Of a DNA stretch of 64,000 nucleotides, positions 1 to 8,609 are shown piece after piece. This DNA comes from Chryseobacterium sp. FH2. GTDB lineage: Bacteria > Bacteroidota > Bacteroidia > Flavobacteriales > Weeksellaceae. The DNA lies in assembly GCF_001045455.1 (NCBI RefSeq), contig NZ_LFNE01000001.1, positions 186,001 to 250,000 of the forward strand. The letters run 5' to 3'. Within the stretch, counting starts at the first letter, position 1, and each line of letters starts with the position of its first letter. The notes below the pieces were generated by a model. It saw nothing but the letters and a program-made list of their open reading frames with translations, was not told the origin of the DNA and ran no database searches. The position numbers and the translations under genes are program-made.

Positions 1-221
1 TATTTTTCTCGCACTCCTTGTTTTGTACAAGTAAACTAAAATATCATTTCAAAAAAGAAAAAAGTTGATACTTTAAAACCTTTTTTACTACTTCTACGAT
101 AGTTTTGATGAAATATAAGATATTAAATATTCAAGCTTTTAGTAAAATATAATCTGATTTAAGCTTTAGTATTACTGCAATACCACTTAGTTATAAATAT
201 ATGATACTGAATACTAGCACA

Positions 222-279
222 TTGAAATTTTGTCGTGTAATTGTAGTGCCTATAATGAACTGAACTATTAATAAATTTA
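222..279 (+). promoter_or_regulatory. Promoter-like element A (copy of the element upstream of the gene at 2102)
   Basis: Bases 222-249 match bases 1933-1960 at 24 of 28 positions without gaps; the shared core ends in TTGTAGTGC. In both copies exactly 22 bases separate this core from a -7-like box. Here the box is TAAATTTA (272-279, one mismatch to TAnnTTTG). No open reading frame follows; a terminator lies at 331. The promoter role is inferred from the conserved spacing. Confidence 0.5.
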
Positions 280-330
280 CAAAATAATTTTTTTTCATTC
301 TTTCAATTATTGAAAGAACTTAGTGTTTGA

Positions 331-359
331 AGACAGGGATATTTCACCCCTGTCTTTTT
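331..359 (+). terminator. Rho-independent terminator, plus strand
   Basis: AGACAGGG (331-338) pairs with CCCTGTCT (348-355) and is followed by a T run. The T run lies on the plus strand, so it would end a transcript coming from the left, where no gene is visible. TTAGTGTTT just upstream also precedes the terminator at 4218. Confidence 0.7.
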
Positions 360-362
360 ATT

Positions 363-1790
363 TTATAAATCATTAATCCATTTATTAAGGTCTGTAGAAA
401 CATCTAATCCCAATTTCTTTTTAAGCCGATACTTTGTAGTTTCAACACTTCTAAATGTCAAGTTTTTAAATTTAGCAATCTCCTTATTACTGATATTAAG
501 TTTTATATATGCACAAAATCTTATGTCATTGTCTTTTAGATTTGCATTGTGATTAATTAATTTTTCATAAAATTCTGGATATACCTCTTTAAAATAGGAA
601 AGAAAAAAAGGATCATCGTCTTTAGCCATTCGAATGACTTTATCAAAAGAGCTATTATTAACTTGTTTTTTTAATTTTAGAACTTTTAAAGTTTGTTCTT
701 CAAGCAGACGGTCTTTTTTTAACTGCTTAGAAAGATTAATCCTTCGAATAAAATACACAGAAACCACAAATAAAACAATAATGCACGAAATTATAAGATA
801 CATTTTATTTTTTTCTTGCCTTTTTTCCTTCGTCTCATCTTCTGAAAGTTTGTTTACAACAATATTAATGGCAGCTTTTTCTTCTTTTTTAATGCTATCA
901 TTTAAAGCTTTAAATTTTTCAAGATATTCCTTAGACATTTTTTCATTATTCATCGCATTGTAAACACTTGAAAGTGAATCATAAGCTTTCCTGATAAGAG
1001 TTTTAGACTTTCCTTGCTTAAAAGCATCCAGAGATTTCAGGTAATAATGAAGTGCTTTTTCATGATCCCCTTTTACCACATACAGATTTCCATGACTAAA
1101 TAATGTAATTCCCTTAATTAATATAAAATTTCGATCCGGAGCAAAGAGAGCCTTATTGAGGTAATACTCTGCTGAATCTAACCGGACGTTATTTTCAATG
1201 AACCTATCAGCAATTTTAGTATAGGTAATCCCGCTGGGTAGATTGACAAGAGCTTTTCTTTCAATATTTCTCAGTGAATCCGGTTTATCCAAAAAGTTAA
1301 GTTGTTTCCATGTATAAATATAGAATAAGAGATATTTTTTCTGTTTTTCTACATGAATATCCTCTGTATACTGAATAGCTTTATCAAAAAAAATGTTGGA
1401 CTTATCAATCATTCCTAGTCGAGTATAATTTTTAGCGTATTCACTGTAAATTCTAGCCAAAAACAAAGGGTTATCATTAGTTCCCATTTCCGTTTTAGCT
1501 TTCTCTAAATAATCAATACTCTCCTGAAGTTTATTATACGAAAAAAGTAGAAACCCTATGTTGGTATAAGTAGTTACGATTCCATCTTTATCACCAGCCT
1601 TTTCATATTTTTTCAACGCATTGATATTAAACTCCATTGCTTTTACATACTCTCCTTTATTGTAATAATTAGCTGTCTTTTGTATTGTTTCTGGAAAAAA
1701 AGAATAATCCTGAGACTGATACTTAACAATTTGTAGCAGAAAAAATAGAATTAAGGATTTTAATGTAATATGATGAAGAAACATAAACAT
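363..1790 (-). CDS. TPR-containing membrane regulator with C-terminal helix-turn-helix
   Basis: A 475-residue protein. An N-terminal hydrophobic segment (about 5-22) suggests export of the following part. Tetratricopeptide-like helices fill about 35-310. One membrane helix (about 331-350) is followed by a charged coiled-coil stretch. The C-terminal 60 residues form a LuxR/FixJ-like helix-turn-helix: NKEIAKFKNLTFRSVETTKY followed by a basic recognition region ending in KLGLD. This layout (outside TPR, one TM, inside DNA-binding domain) is a common one-protein sensor-regulator type in Bacteroidota. It lacks histidine kinase and receiver domains. It is divergent from the secreted protein gene at 2102, and similar promoter elements lie on both sides of it, so it may regulate them; that is inference. 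Ligand and target genes are unknown. Confidence 0.75.
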   Translation of the reverse strand: MFMFLHHITLKSLILFFLLQIVKYQSQDYSFFPETIQKTANYYNKGEYVKAMEFNINALKKYEKAGDKDGIVTTYTNIGFLLFSYNKLQESIDYLEKAKTEMGTNDNPLFLARIYSEYAKNYTRLGMIDKSNIFFDKAIQYTEDIHVEKQKKYLLFYIYTWKQLNFLDKPDSLRNIERKALVNLPSGITYTKIADRFIENNVRLDSAEYYLNKALFAPDRNFILIKGITLFSHGNLYVVKGDHEKALHYYLKSLDAFKQGKSKTLIRKAYDSLSSVYNAMNNEKMSKEYLEKFKALNDSIKKEEKAAINIVVNKLSEDETKEKRQEKNKMYLIISCIIVLFVVSVYFIRRINLSKQLKKDRLLEEQTLKVLKLKKQVNNSSFDKVIRMAKDDDPFFLSYFKEVYPEFYEKLINHNANLKDNDIRFCAYIKLNISNKEIAKFKNLTFRSVETTKYRLKKKLGLDVSTDLNKWINDL

Positions 1791-1932
1791 ATTTTATTGT
1801 TCGAATTTACGAAAATCAAAAAAAAATAAACCCTGGATTAAGATAAATAATAAAAATTCATAGCAATATTTAAACTACCCAAATACTGCAACATTACTTC
1901 ACATCAACTATAACTAATTGTTTTCTAGATAC

Positions 1933-1990
1933 TTGAAACTCTGTTGTGTCATTGTAGTGCATTTATTTAATCTGTATGGTTATAATTTTG
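1933..1990 (+). promoter_or_regulatory. Promoter of the secreted repeat protein, with element B
   Basis: Element B (1933-1960) has the core TTGTAGTGC. After 22 bases comes TAATTTTG (1983-1990), a perfect TAnnTTTG -7 box of the Bacteroidota type. The start codon is at 2102, giving a leader of about 105 bases. The intergenic stretch 1791-2101 holds nothing else that I recognise. Confidence 0.6.
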
Positions 1991-2101
1991 CAAACAATAT
2001 GACATCGAAATACTTTTAATAATACTAGTCATTTTTAAGTATGAGATACGGTTCTGAAAACACAAGGATAAAATTTACTAATCAAACAAAACAATTACGA
2101 A

Positions 2102-4150
2102 ATGAAAAAAAATACAATTATTTTATTTACTCTGCTAAGCTCAATATTTGCTTTTTCCCAAGTCGGTATTAATACCCCTGACCCAAAAGCAACATTTGAT
2201 ATTACGGCAAAAGAAGCAACAGGAACTTCCAGAAATGTGGAAGGTCTGCTTATTCCCAGAGTAGACAGAGAAAGAGCACAATCAATGTTTGGAGCTCCTG
2301 TGTCTACATTAATATATGTAAACGACATCAGTACGGGTTTACAAATGGGTACAGCCATTAATATCGATGATATCGGATATTATTATTTTGATGGAAGTTT
2401 TTGGGTAAAACTGAATACTTCATCTCTTGTCAATCCAATGGTAAATATTTATAATACTGACGGTACCCTTGAAAGTGACCGTATAGTAAAGCAGGAAGAC
2501 AAGACAATCGCTTTTACAGGAACGAGAGTAAACTCATTCTCAGTAGATGGAAATACATTCTCAATAGACGCAGCCAACAACAGTGTTGGGATAGGCACAA
2601 ATACGCCCACCGCAAAATTAGATATTGTAGGTAACCGATTTGGTATAAAAGCAGCATCAGGAACAGGAAGCTGGGATAATCTTTGGTTTAATGTAGATTC
2701 ATACTCGCCTTCTATTAATGCATCAGGAGCAGAAAGAGGTATGCTTTTCAATGTAGGGGCTAATGCTACCGGTACTTATGGCGATGGACAAACCCTTACT
2801 ACCGTTGCAGCAATGCTTCCAAACGGAAATATGGGTGTAGGAACCGCTACTCCAAATGCCAATGCAGTATTAGAATTAAATGCAACCAATAAAGGGTTTC
2901 TCCCTCCGAGACTCACAACAGCCCAAAGAAATGCCATTCCGGCAGCCACTAAACCGGCAGGGCTAATGATTTATAACACAACGACCAACTGTATGGATTT
3001 TTGGAACTCGTCTGCATGGGTATCTACCTGTGCTGCCACTGCTCCTCCTGCAGGAGCTATTACAGCAGTCACCTGTGCAAGTGCCACCAATAATGGTACT
3101 TTAACCAAGGGAATAAATAATTCAGTTACCTCTTCAATTCCTTATACAGGAGGAAACGGAGGTTCCCACGGCGGACAGACTATAGCCTCTACAGGAGTAA
3201 CAGGGCTTACTGCAACACTGGCGGCAGGAAGTTTTGTCACAGGGAACGGAACACTTACCTATACGATAACAGGAACACCAAGCGCAGTAGGAAATGCAAA
3301 TTTTGCCATTAATATCGGCGGCCGTACCTGTACTTTAACAAGAGCTGTCATTGCTCCGGTGGGAAGCGTATCAACTTTAAACTGTGCAGGGGCTACCCAG
3401 AACGGAACATTAACCAGTAGGGTTGCCGCATCAGGAGTATCATCCGTTGTACCTTATACAGGAGGAAACGGAGGCACTTATACAGCACAGTCCGTAGCTT
3501 CTACAGGAGTAACCGGGCTTACTGCAACCTTAGCAGCAGGAACACTGGCCAGCGGAAACGGGACACTTACTTATACCATTACGGGTACCCCAACTTCTGC
3601 AGGAACAGCAAGTTTTAACATAAATATAAATGGCAGAGCATGTGTGATTACAAGAACAGTAACGGGAGCAGCTACGCCACCGTCCGGAGCAACTGCCTGT
3701 ACTACAAGTTCATTCAGTATTCCATACGCAGCGACAAGCGGAACGGTAGTTTCCGGAACAATAAATGGAGTACCAGTAAATGCAACAGTTACTTACACCA
3801 ATATTGTAAATAATAACACTGCAATTTGTGGAAGTCCTCTAGGCGGAGGGTATCAGATGCGTCCCAATGCCCCAGCAGGAAGTACTGTAAGAATAAGATT
3901 TGATAAAAAAATAAGTAATCTTAAGATAAGTATACTCTTTCCTCAAAGTAGTGGAAGTACTGGATTTACCGAAACTTTCAGAAATAATAATACAGTTGTA
4001 AATCCAACAAATACATCACTGGGTAGTACTTCTTGTAGTACATTAAGGAATTATGGGGGAGTATGGTTTGATGAGGTTGAAATTAGATTTGCTAATGTAA
4101 ATCCGACAGCAGGACAAATTTTCAGTTTCTGTGTAGGAGATGTTCAATAA
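2102..4150 (+). CDS. Secreted repeat protein, function unknown
   Basis: A 682-residue protein with a clear signal peptide (MKKNTIILFTLLSSIFAFSQ). After cleavage comes the segment VGINTPDPKATFDI, which is frequent at the start of flavobacterial surface proteins. The middle holds two further GVGT/VGIGTNTP-type motifs, as seen in phage-tail-like or adhesin-like secreted proteins. Residues about 320-520 carry two tandem Thr/Gly/Ser-rich beta-type repeats of about 97 residues, each with two Cys. The C-terminal part (about 530-682) has paired Cys and looks like a separate beta-sandwich domain. I see no type IX sorting domain at the end, which finishes in FSFCVGDVQ. A role at the cell surface, for example adhesion, is plausible but not shown. 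It has its own promoter and terminator and so is probably monocistronic. Confidence 0.7.
   Translation: MKKNTIILFTLLSSIFAFSQVGINTPDPKATFDITAKEATGTSRNVEGLLIPRVDRERAQSMFGAPVSTLIYVNDISTGLQMGTAINIDDIGYYYFDGSFWVKLNTSSLVNPMVNIYNTDGTLESDRIVKQEDKTIAFTGTRVNSFSVDGNTFSIDAANNSVGIGTNTPTAKLDIVGNRFGIKAASGTGSWDNLWFNVDSYSPSINASGAERGMLFNVGANATGTYGDGQTLTTVAAMLPNGNMGVGTATPNANAVLELNATNKGFLPPRLTTAQRNAIPAATKPAGLMIYNTTTNCMDFWNSSAWVSTCAATAPPAGAITAVTCASATNNGTLTKGINNSVTSSIPYTGGNGGSHGGQTIASTGVTGLTATLAAGSFVTGNGTLTYTITGTPSAVGNANFAINIGGRTCTLTRAVIAPVGSVSTLNCAGATQNGTLTSRVAASGVSSVVPYTGGNGGTYTAQSVASTGVTGLTATLAAGTLASGNGTLTYTITGTPTSAGTASFNININGRACVITRTVTGAATPPSGATACTTSSFSIPYAATSGTVVSGTINGVPVNATVTYTNIVNNNTAICGSPLGGGYQMRPNAPAGSTVRIRFDKKISNLKISILFPQSSGSTGFTETFRNNNTVVNPTNTSLGSTSCSTLRNYGGVWFDEVEIRFANVNPTAGQIFSFCVGDVQ
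3059..3661 (+). repeat. Two tandem ~295-bp intragenic repeats
   Basis: Unit 1 covers 3059-3349 and unit 2 covers 3368-3661 inside the secreted protein gene. Both encode the order Cys - NGTLT - PYTGGNGG - ASTGVTGLTATLAAG - GNGTLTYTITGTP - GR(T/A)C. Nucleotide similarity is very high around PYTGGNGG and STGVTGL, which indicates a recent duplication or gene conversion. Confidence 0.85.
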
Positions 4151-4217
4151 GAAAGTAATCAAGAATTACCGTTGATTTTCAGAGATCATTATTTTCTTGA
4201 TTTAATTTAGTGTTTTT

Positions 4218-4245
4218 AGAGCAGGGTTTTTCCCTGCTCTTTTTT
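4218..4245 (+). terminator. Rho-independent terminator of the secreted protein gene
   Basis: AGAGCAGGG (4218-4226), loop TTTTT, CCCTGCTCT (4232-4240), then TTTTT. It is a perfect 9-bp stem 67 bases after the stop codon. Confidence 0.9.
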
Positions 4246-4701
4246 AATAATTTCAAAAAATTATGAATATAATAAAAAATTATGCTATACATTTACAATG
4301 GTGATAACAGTAGCTTTTGTAGTTGGTTCAGATAATGGTGTCATACAATACAATTACATAGTCTAATTCTACATCAAATCCAATTTCCTTTTCAAATCTT
4401 GTATTACTGTTTTATTTTATAGTGTAACCTGAATTGAACTTTTGTTTTGGTATTTATGAATACCTTTTATTTGAATCATAGCTACAATGACATGTCTTTT
4501 CTTGATATTATATTCAAAAATTCAATGTCGGATTTGTTCCAACATTTAAGAAATTCAATGAAAAAAATTGAAGTTTCGAAACGTAAATACGAAGTGTAAT
4601 AAAAACAAAAAACCACTGAAAAAAGCCTTTATTACTCGAAACTTATTTCAACTGTTTTCAAACGTATCAGTATCTTCGATGCTATCACAGATAATTTTAT
4701 A
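4246..4701. other. Gene-less AT-rich stretch with a possible regulator remnant
   Basis: No open reading frame of useful length. On the minus strand about 4371-4412 reads KTVIQDLKRKLDLM followed by a stop, which resembles the end of the LuxR-like domain of the protein at 363-1790 (KYRLKKKLGLD). A stop codon lies just upstream in that frame, so at best this is a decayed fragment. Further right on the minus strand, about 4478-4494 reads GACATGTCATTGTAGC, faintly like the core of elements A and B. The rest shows nothing that I recognise. Confidence 0.3.
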
Positions 4702-4965
4702 CTAGAATTTGTAAGTCTTTGTTTTAGGCTTTTCATAATCTACCACTCCTCCACGTATCGGAATCAGTAAATCCATCAATCCATTCAGTTTTATTTCATA
4801 AATGGTTGAAAGCTGCATTCCAAGCTTTCCGGGAGGCATTCCTTTTCGGTAAAACCATTCCAGGTAACTTATTGGCAAATCCGCCAAGATGGTATCTTTA
4901 TATTTACCAAAAGGCATTTTTACGACACAAATTTCTTTTAATATTTCCGGGTTTATTCCTTCCAC
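4702..4965 (-). CDS. DUF3820 family protein
   Basis: A small cytoplasmic protein of 87 residues with the DUF3820 signature MPFGKYKDTILADLP...YLEWF followed by GMPPGKLG. The family is short and uncharacterised; its older label (quorum-sensing-regulated virulence factor) rests on little evidence. The start is a GTG at 4965, three bases after the stop of the AI-2E transporter gene, so the two are almost certainly co-transcribed. There is no signal peptide or membrane segment. The family assignment is good; the function is unknown. Confidence 0.8.
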   Translation of the reverse strand: MEGINPEILKEICVVKMPFGKYKDTILADLPISYLEWFYRKGMPPGKLGMQLSTIYEIKLNGLMDLLIPIRGGVVDYEKPKTKTYKF

Positions 4966-4968
4966 AAT

Positions 4969-6054
4969 TTATAGTATTAAATCAACTTTATTTTCGAGTT
5001 CGTCATTTTTATCCAATTTTAAATCAGGTGGTGTATCTTCGTCAGAAAATTCATTTCTATACACTTGAATTAGTAAAAGAGTAAGAGAAATGAGAATAGG
5101 ACCGAAAATTAGCCCCATAAAACCAAATAAATTCATTCCCATAATAATTCCGAAAACCGTATTTAAAGGATGTATGTCTTCTAACTTTTTCAAAAGAGTA
5201 AACCTCAAAAGATTATCTGTCAAACCTACAACAATCAGACAGTAAGCAGCTAATCCAAGCCCGTGGCCGGTATCCCCTTCGGCAATCATATAAATACAGA
5301 CAGGAACGTAAACAATTGCTGCTCCTACAACAGGAATCATCGATGCGGCAGCCGTCAAAGCAAAAAGCAAAACAGGGCTTGGTGCACCAAAAATGAAATA
5401 TCCTACGAGCCCCACAATACCTTGACCAAGTGCTACAACAGGAATTCCGATGGCATTGGCCATAATTAATTTTCTCATCTTTTCTCCAATTAAAGAAACA
5501 TTTGATCTTTTTAAAGGAGCCGATGAGGCAAGAATTTTTTCAAAAAACCTTGGCTGAGCCAACATAAAGTAAAGAATAAAATACATAGATATAATGACTG
5601 TCAGCGTGTTGAATGTCCCGCTCAATGCTTTCGTAGAAAACTGTCCGACTGAATTTTTCAGCTTGTCCATATTTTCTTTACTCAAAATATCAAAACCTGT
5701 TTTCGAATAAATATAAGAATGTATTTTTTCCAGAAATACATTAAATTTAGCCATATAAGCCTGTGCATTTCCAAGTTTTTCTATCAATAAATCTCCAATG
5801 AAATAAAGTGGCAGAATAAGAATTATCAAACTTGCAAGCATCAAAACCAACGATGAAGCCCAAGGTTTCCATTTTTTTTCTTCCTGCAGATAAAAATTAT
5901 ACCTTCTGCAAACGACATAGATGGTAATCGCTCCTAAAACAGACGGTATAAAAAGAGCAAGATTAAAACAGACCAATCCTGCCAACACCAATATAATAGC
6001 AAGTAATGATACTTGCTTTATTTTCACACTGCTTATTTGTTCTTCTTTATTCAT
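4969..6054 (-). CDS. AI-2E family transporter (PerM/TqsA-like membrane protein)
   Basis: A 361-residue polytopic membrane protein with about seven to eight helices: paired helices near the N-terminus (about 15-50), one at about 65-90, a soluble helical stretch (about 95-150), then a C-terminal bundle from about 150 to 340. The pattern of the last helices, with the motif GLTDNLLRFTLLKK, fits the AI-2E transporter (formerly UPF0118) family. Members export autoinducer-2 or act as ion antiporters; the substrate cannot be read from sequence. Its ATG overlaps the stop codon of the upstream gene by one base (TAATG on the minus strand), so translation is probably coupled. The acidic C-terminal tail is cytoplasmic. 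Confidence 0.85.
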   Translation of the reverse strand: MNKEEQISSVKIKQVSLLAIILVLAGLVCFNLALFIPSVLGAITIYVVCRRYNFYLQEEKKWKPWASSLVLMLASLIILILPLYFIGDLLIEKLGNAQAYMAKFNVFLEKIHSYIYSKTGFDILSKENMDKLKNSVGQFSTKALSGTFNTLTVIISMYFILYFMLAQPRFFEKILASSAPLKRSNVSLIGEKMRKLIMANAIGIPVVALGQGIVGLVGYFIFGAPSPVLLFALTAAASMIPVVGAAIVYVPVCIYMIAEGDTGHGLGLAAYCLIVVGLTDNLLRFTLLKKLEDIHPLNTVFGIIMGMNLFGFMGLIFGPILISLTLLLIQVYRNEFSDEDTPPDLKLDKNDELENKVDLIL

Positions 6055-6791
6055 TATTTATTGTAGGTTATTTGTCTTGGTTTCCCTGAAAAGGCACAAT
6101 ATGTAGAGTACATTACAGCAGCAATAAACGTTCCCGTTACGAGTATTCCTATGCAACATGCAAAAAATCCGCAGAAACTCAATATTAGTCCTAAAAAAGA
6201 TACACCCAAAAACGTTCCATAGTTATCTTTTGCCATATTATAAGCTTTTCCTAATGCGTCAGTCGCATTGGCATTTTCAAAAAGAAGGATAGGATATCCT
6301 AAAAGGAAAAACGGAAAAACAAAAAAGAACGGAATACCACACATAGCCAAAGCGATCCTCAAAATAACATGTGTAATTAAACTATAAATAAGAATATTTA
6401 CAAAATTCTGTCGGTAACCAATAAATAAATCCGAAATTTCAATCGCCGTTTTTGTGTTGTATTTATTAAAAATGAAAATTAACCCTATGTACAAAGGTGA
6501 AAGAAGTGCTCCTAAAATACTCGAAAAGGAATAATATAAAGACAATCCCGGTGCATGGTAATACTTAAAATTTGATAAATCTCCGTCTGAATCTTTCATT
6601 TCTCCAACCATATTCCAGGAATGAAACCCTGTGATAGATTGTAAAATAGAATCTGCTATCACGTAAATGATCATTGCTACAACAGCATAAAGAATCACCC
6701 CTTTATACATTTCGAAAGCATGCGAAATAATCGCTCCCGTTTCTCTGGACGGAACAGAGCCTTGTTGGTCAAACTCGTTAAATTCAGACAT
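6054..6791 (-). CDS. Multi-pass membrane protein, function unknown (paralogue of the next gene upstream)
   Basis: A 245-residue protein with five to six hydrophobic segments. It shares a layout with the protein at 6862-7584: a central DLFIGYRQNFVN motif (DLFVGYNGFNFF in the other) and, later, a P-x-hydrophobic-F-E-x-x-N-A stretch before an amphipathic helix. The shape resembles DUF975/GPDPase-like membrane domains. Such proteins are sometimes mislabelled beta-carotene monooxygenase in flavobacteria; nothing here supports that. It is the second gene of a minus-strand operon running from 7584 to 4702 and overlaps the AI-2E gene by one base. It may be a helper of the transporter, but this is speculation. 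Confidence 0.6.
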   Translation of the reverse strand: MSEFNEFDQQGSVPSRETGAIISHAFEMYKGVILYAVVAMIIYVIADSILQSITGFHSWNMVGEMKDSDGDLSNFKYYHAPGLSLYYSFSSILGALLSPLYIGLIFIFNKYNTKTAIEISDLFIGYRQNFVNILIYSLITHVILRIALAMCGIPFFFVFPFFLLGYPILLFENANATDALGKAYNMAKDNYGTFLGVSFLGLILSFCGFFACCIGILVTGTFIAAVMYSTYCAFSGKPRQITYNK

Positions 6792-6861
6792 GGTTTAATA
6801 TTTTATGATTTTATCAAATTTACCTTTTTTTGATAAAAAATCTATTAAAAAGTCTTAAAAT

Positions 6862-7584
6862 TTAATTTTTCTCTGAAAAAACAACCTTGTAAAGTGAATA
6901 AATCATTGCATTCCAAAACGGAAAAGTAAACAACCCTCCAATAAGAAATAGTGCAAATCCTACATATTTAAAGAAAAATGCAACGATAATACAAACCGCA
7001 ATTTCAACAAAATACATTTTCAATGCTTTAAAGTTTAACGAAATAGCTTCAAATATTCTTTTATCTGTAAAAAACATCAGGGGAGCTACAAAAATTGTGA
7101 CAAATACCCAGATTACAGGAAGAATTATTGTTTGGGCAACCATTAAATAGGTAAAAAACCAAAAGATATAATACCCGATATATTTAAAGAAGTTAAACCC
7201 GTTGTACCCTACAAACAAATCACCAAGAACTATTTTTTCTTTTAAATCAATTTTTCTGAAAATCTGAAAAAAACCAAGATTCAAAGGAAAAAGAAAAATC
7301 ATTGTTCCCAAAATTCCGTACGTGAATTTTTGATAACTGTCTGTAGCGCTTACTTCTGCAATCTTTTTCATGTATTCATTCGTCCCGATTTTGAAAGCAT
7401 CGGCCAGTTCCTTATTTACCTCCCAAATTCCGTATCTGGAAGCAAAAAAGAAAAAGCCCGTAAAAAATATGGCAAAGTAAATAATGGAAAATATCAATTG
7501 AAAAATCAGAGTCTTATTCCAGTAAAAAAAAGCCTGCTTCAGTATAAAGTCTATTCCCGGTTTCTGAGGATATTTGTTCTGCAT
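6862..7584 (-). CDS. Multi-pass membrane protein, function unknown
   Basis: A 240-residue protein with about six membrane helices (near 28-48, 95-115, 135-160, 160-175, 195-215, 215-232). The DLFVGYNGFNFF motif between helices aligns with DLFIGYRQNFVN of the gene at 6054, so the two are probably paralogues. It is the first gene of the operon; a TACTTTTG -7 box on the minus strand at 7600-7607 lies 15 bases before its start. It is divergent from pabB. No catalytic motif is visible. Lipid or membrane-homeostasis roles are possible but not supported directly. Confidence 0.6.
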   Translation of the reverse strand: MQNKYPQKPGIDFILKQAFFYWNKTLIFQLIFSIIYFAIFFTGFFFFASRYGIWEVNKELADAFKIGTNEYMKKIAEVSATDSYQKFTYGILGTMIFLFPLNLGFFQIFRKIDLKEKIVLGDLFVGYNGFNFFKYIGYYIFWFFTYLMVAQTIILPVIWVFVTIFVAPLMFFTDKRIFEAISLNFKALKMYFVEIAVCIIVAFFFKYVGFALFLIGGLFTFPFWNAMIYSLYKVVFSEKN

Positions 7585-7599
7585 TAAAAAAATTTAGTG

Positions 7600-7607
7600 C
7601 AAAAGTA
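7600..7607 (-). promoter_or_regulatory. -7 box of the membrane-protein operon
   Basis: TACTTTTG on the minus strand (CAAAAGTA on plus) matches TAnnTTTG exactly and lies 15 bases upstream of the start at 7584. It is back to back with the pabB box. Confidence 0.6.
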
Positions 7608-7619
7608 AACATCAATAAG

Positions 7620-7627
7620 TACTTTTG
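7620..7627 (+). promoter_or_regulatory. -7 box of pabB
   Basis: TACTTTTG, a perfect TAnnTTTG. It ends four bases before the ATG at 7632, so transcription would start on or next to that ATG (leaderless) or 27 bases before the alternative ATG at 7659. Confidence 0.6.
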
Positions 7628-7631
7628 TCGA

Positions 7632-8609
7632 ATGTTTTCGATTATTCATCAAAAATTTATGAAAATGGATGAACTTTCCCGTCAGAAAGTTCCTTATTTT
7701 TTCATTATCGACTTCCTTTCAGAGAATGTAGAAATCTTTAGAGAAAATGAAATTGAAAAATCAGGTTTATTAATTGATTTTCAATGCTTTTCAAACTCAA
7801 AAAGTAAACATACTTTAAATAAAAAAATAATATGGAAATCATTTCCTGAAAGCTTAGAAAGTTTCAAATCAGGATTTGAAAAGGTTCAGAAAAATATTCG
7901 CTTGGGAAATTCTTACCTGGTAAATTATACCAGAAAAACAAAAATTGAAACTAATTTGACGCTTGAAGAAATATTTTATCATTCCAGTGCAAAATACAAG
8001 GTTTTTTATAAAGATTTTTTTGTATTTTTTTCTCCTGAAACTTTTGTGAAAATTATTAACGGAAAAATCCTGACTTACCCAATGAAAGGTACTATTGATG
8101 CCTCGTTGGAAAATGCAGCGGAAATTTTGAAGAACGATAAAAAGGAAAAAGCAGAGCACTACACTGTCGTAGATTTACTCCGAAATGATCTGAGCATGGT
8201 TGCAGACGATGTGAAAGTTGATAAATTTCAACATATCGATTTCATCAAAACACAGCAAAAGGATTTATATGCCATGAGTTCTGAAATTTCAGGTAATTTG
8301 AAGCCTGAATTTGACGGAAAAGTAGGAAGTATTATGAAAAAACTGCTTCCCGCCGGCTCTATTTTAGGAGCTCCCAAACCAAAGACACTGGAAATAATAT
8401 TGGATGCAGAAGGCTATGAAAGAGGCTATTATACGGGAGTTTGCGGCTGGTTTGATGGTAAAAATCTTGACAGCTGTGTAATGATTCGTTTTATTGAAAA
8501 AGAGGGCGAAGAGCTTTATTTCAAAAGCGGAGGCGGAATCACTCACATGAGCAAGTTAGAAGACGAGTATCAGGAAATGAAAAATAAAATTTATGTCCCA
8601 ATTTATTGA
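7632..8609 (+). CDS. pabB: Aminodeoxychorismate synthase component I
   Basis: This enzyme aminates chorismate to 4-amino-4-deoxychorismate in para-aminobenzoate/folate synthesis. The 325-residue protein is essentially the chorismate-binding domain. PMKGTIDAS carries the Lys (PIKGT type) that marks PabB rather than anthranilate synthase (PIAGT). Further family motifs are VDLLRNDLSMV, PAGSILGAPKPKT, the Y-Y-T-G-V-C-G-W-F region and FKSGGGITHMS. It is shorter than E. coli PabB (about 450) because the N-terminal domain is reduced, as is usual in flavobacteria. The start is uncertain: 7632 would be leaderless, while ATGs at 7659 and 7665 give slightly shorter proteins with a short 5' leader. It overlaps pabC by 17 bases, so the two form an operon. 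The glutamine amidotransferase partner (PabA) is not in the window. Confidence 0.88.
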   Translation: MFSIIHQKFMKMDELSRQKVPYFFIIDFLSENVEIFRENEIEKSGLLIDFQCFSNSKSKHTLNKKIIWKSFPESLESFKSGFEKVQKNIRLGNSYLVNYTRKTKIETNLTLEEIFYHSSAKYKVFYKDFFVFFSPETFVKIINGKILTYPMKGTIDASLENAAEILKNDKKEKAEHYTVVDLLRNDLSMVADDVKVDKFQHIDFIKTQQKDLYAMSSEISGNLKPEFDGKVGSIMKKLLPAGSILGAPKPKTLEIILDAEGYERGYYTGVCGWFDGKNLDSCVMIRFIEKEGEELYFKSGGGITHMSKLEDEYQEMKNKIYVPIY

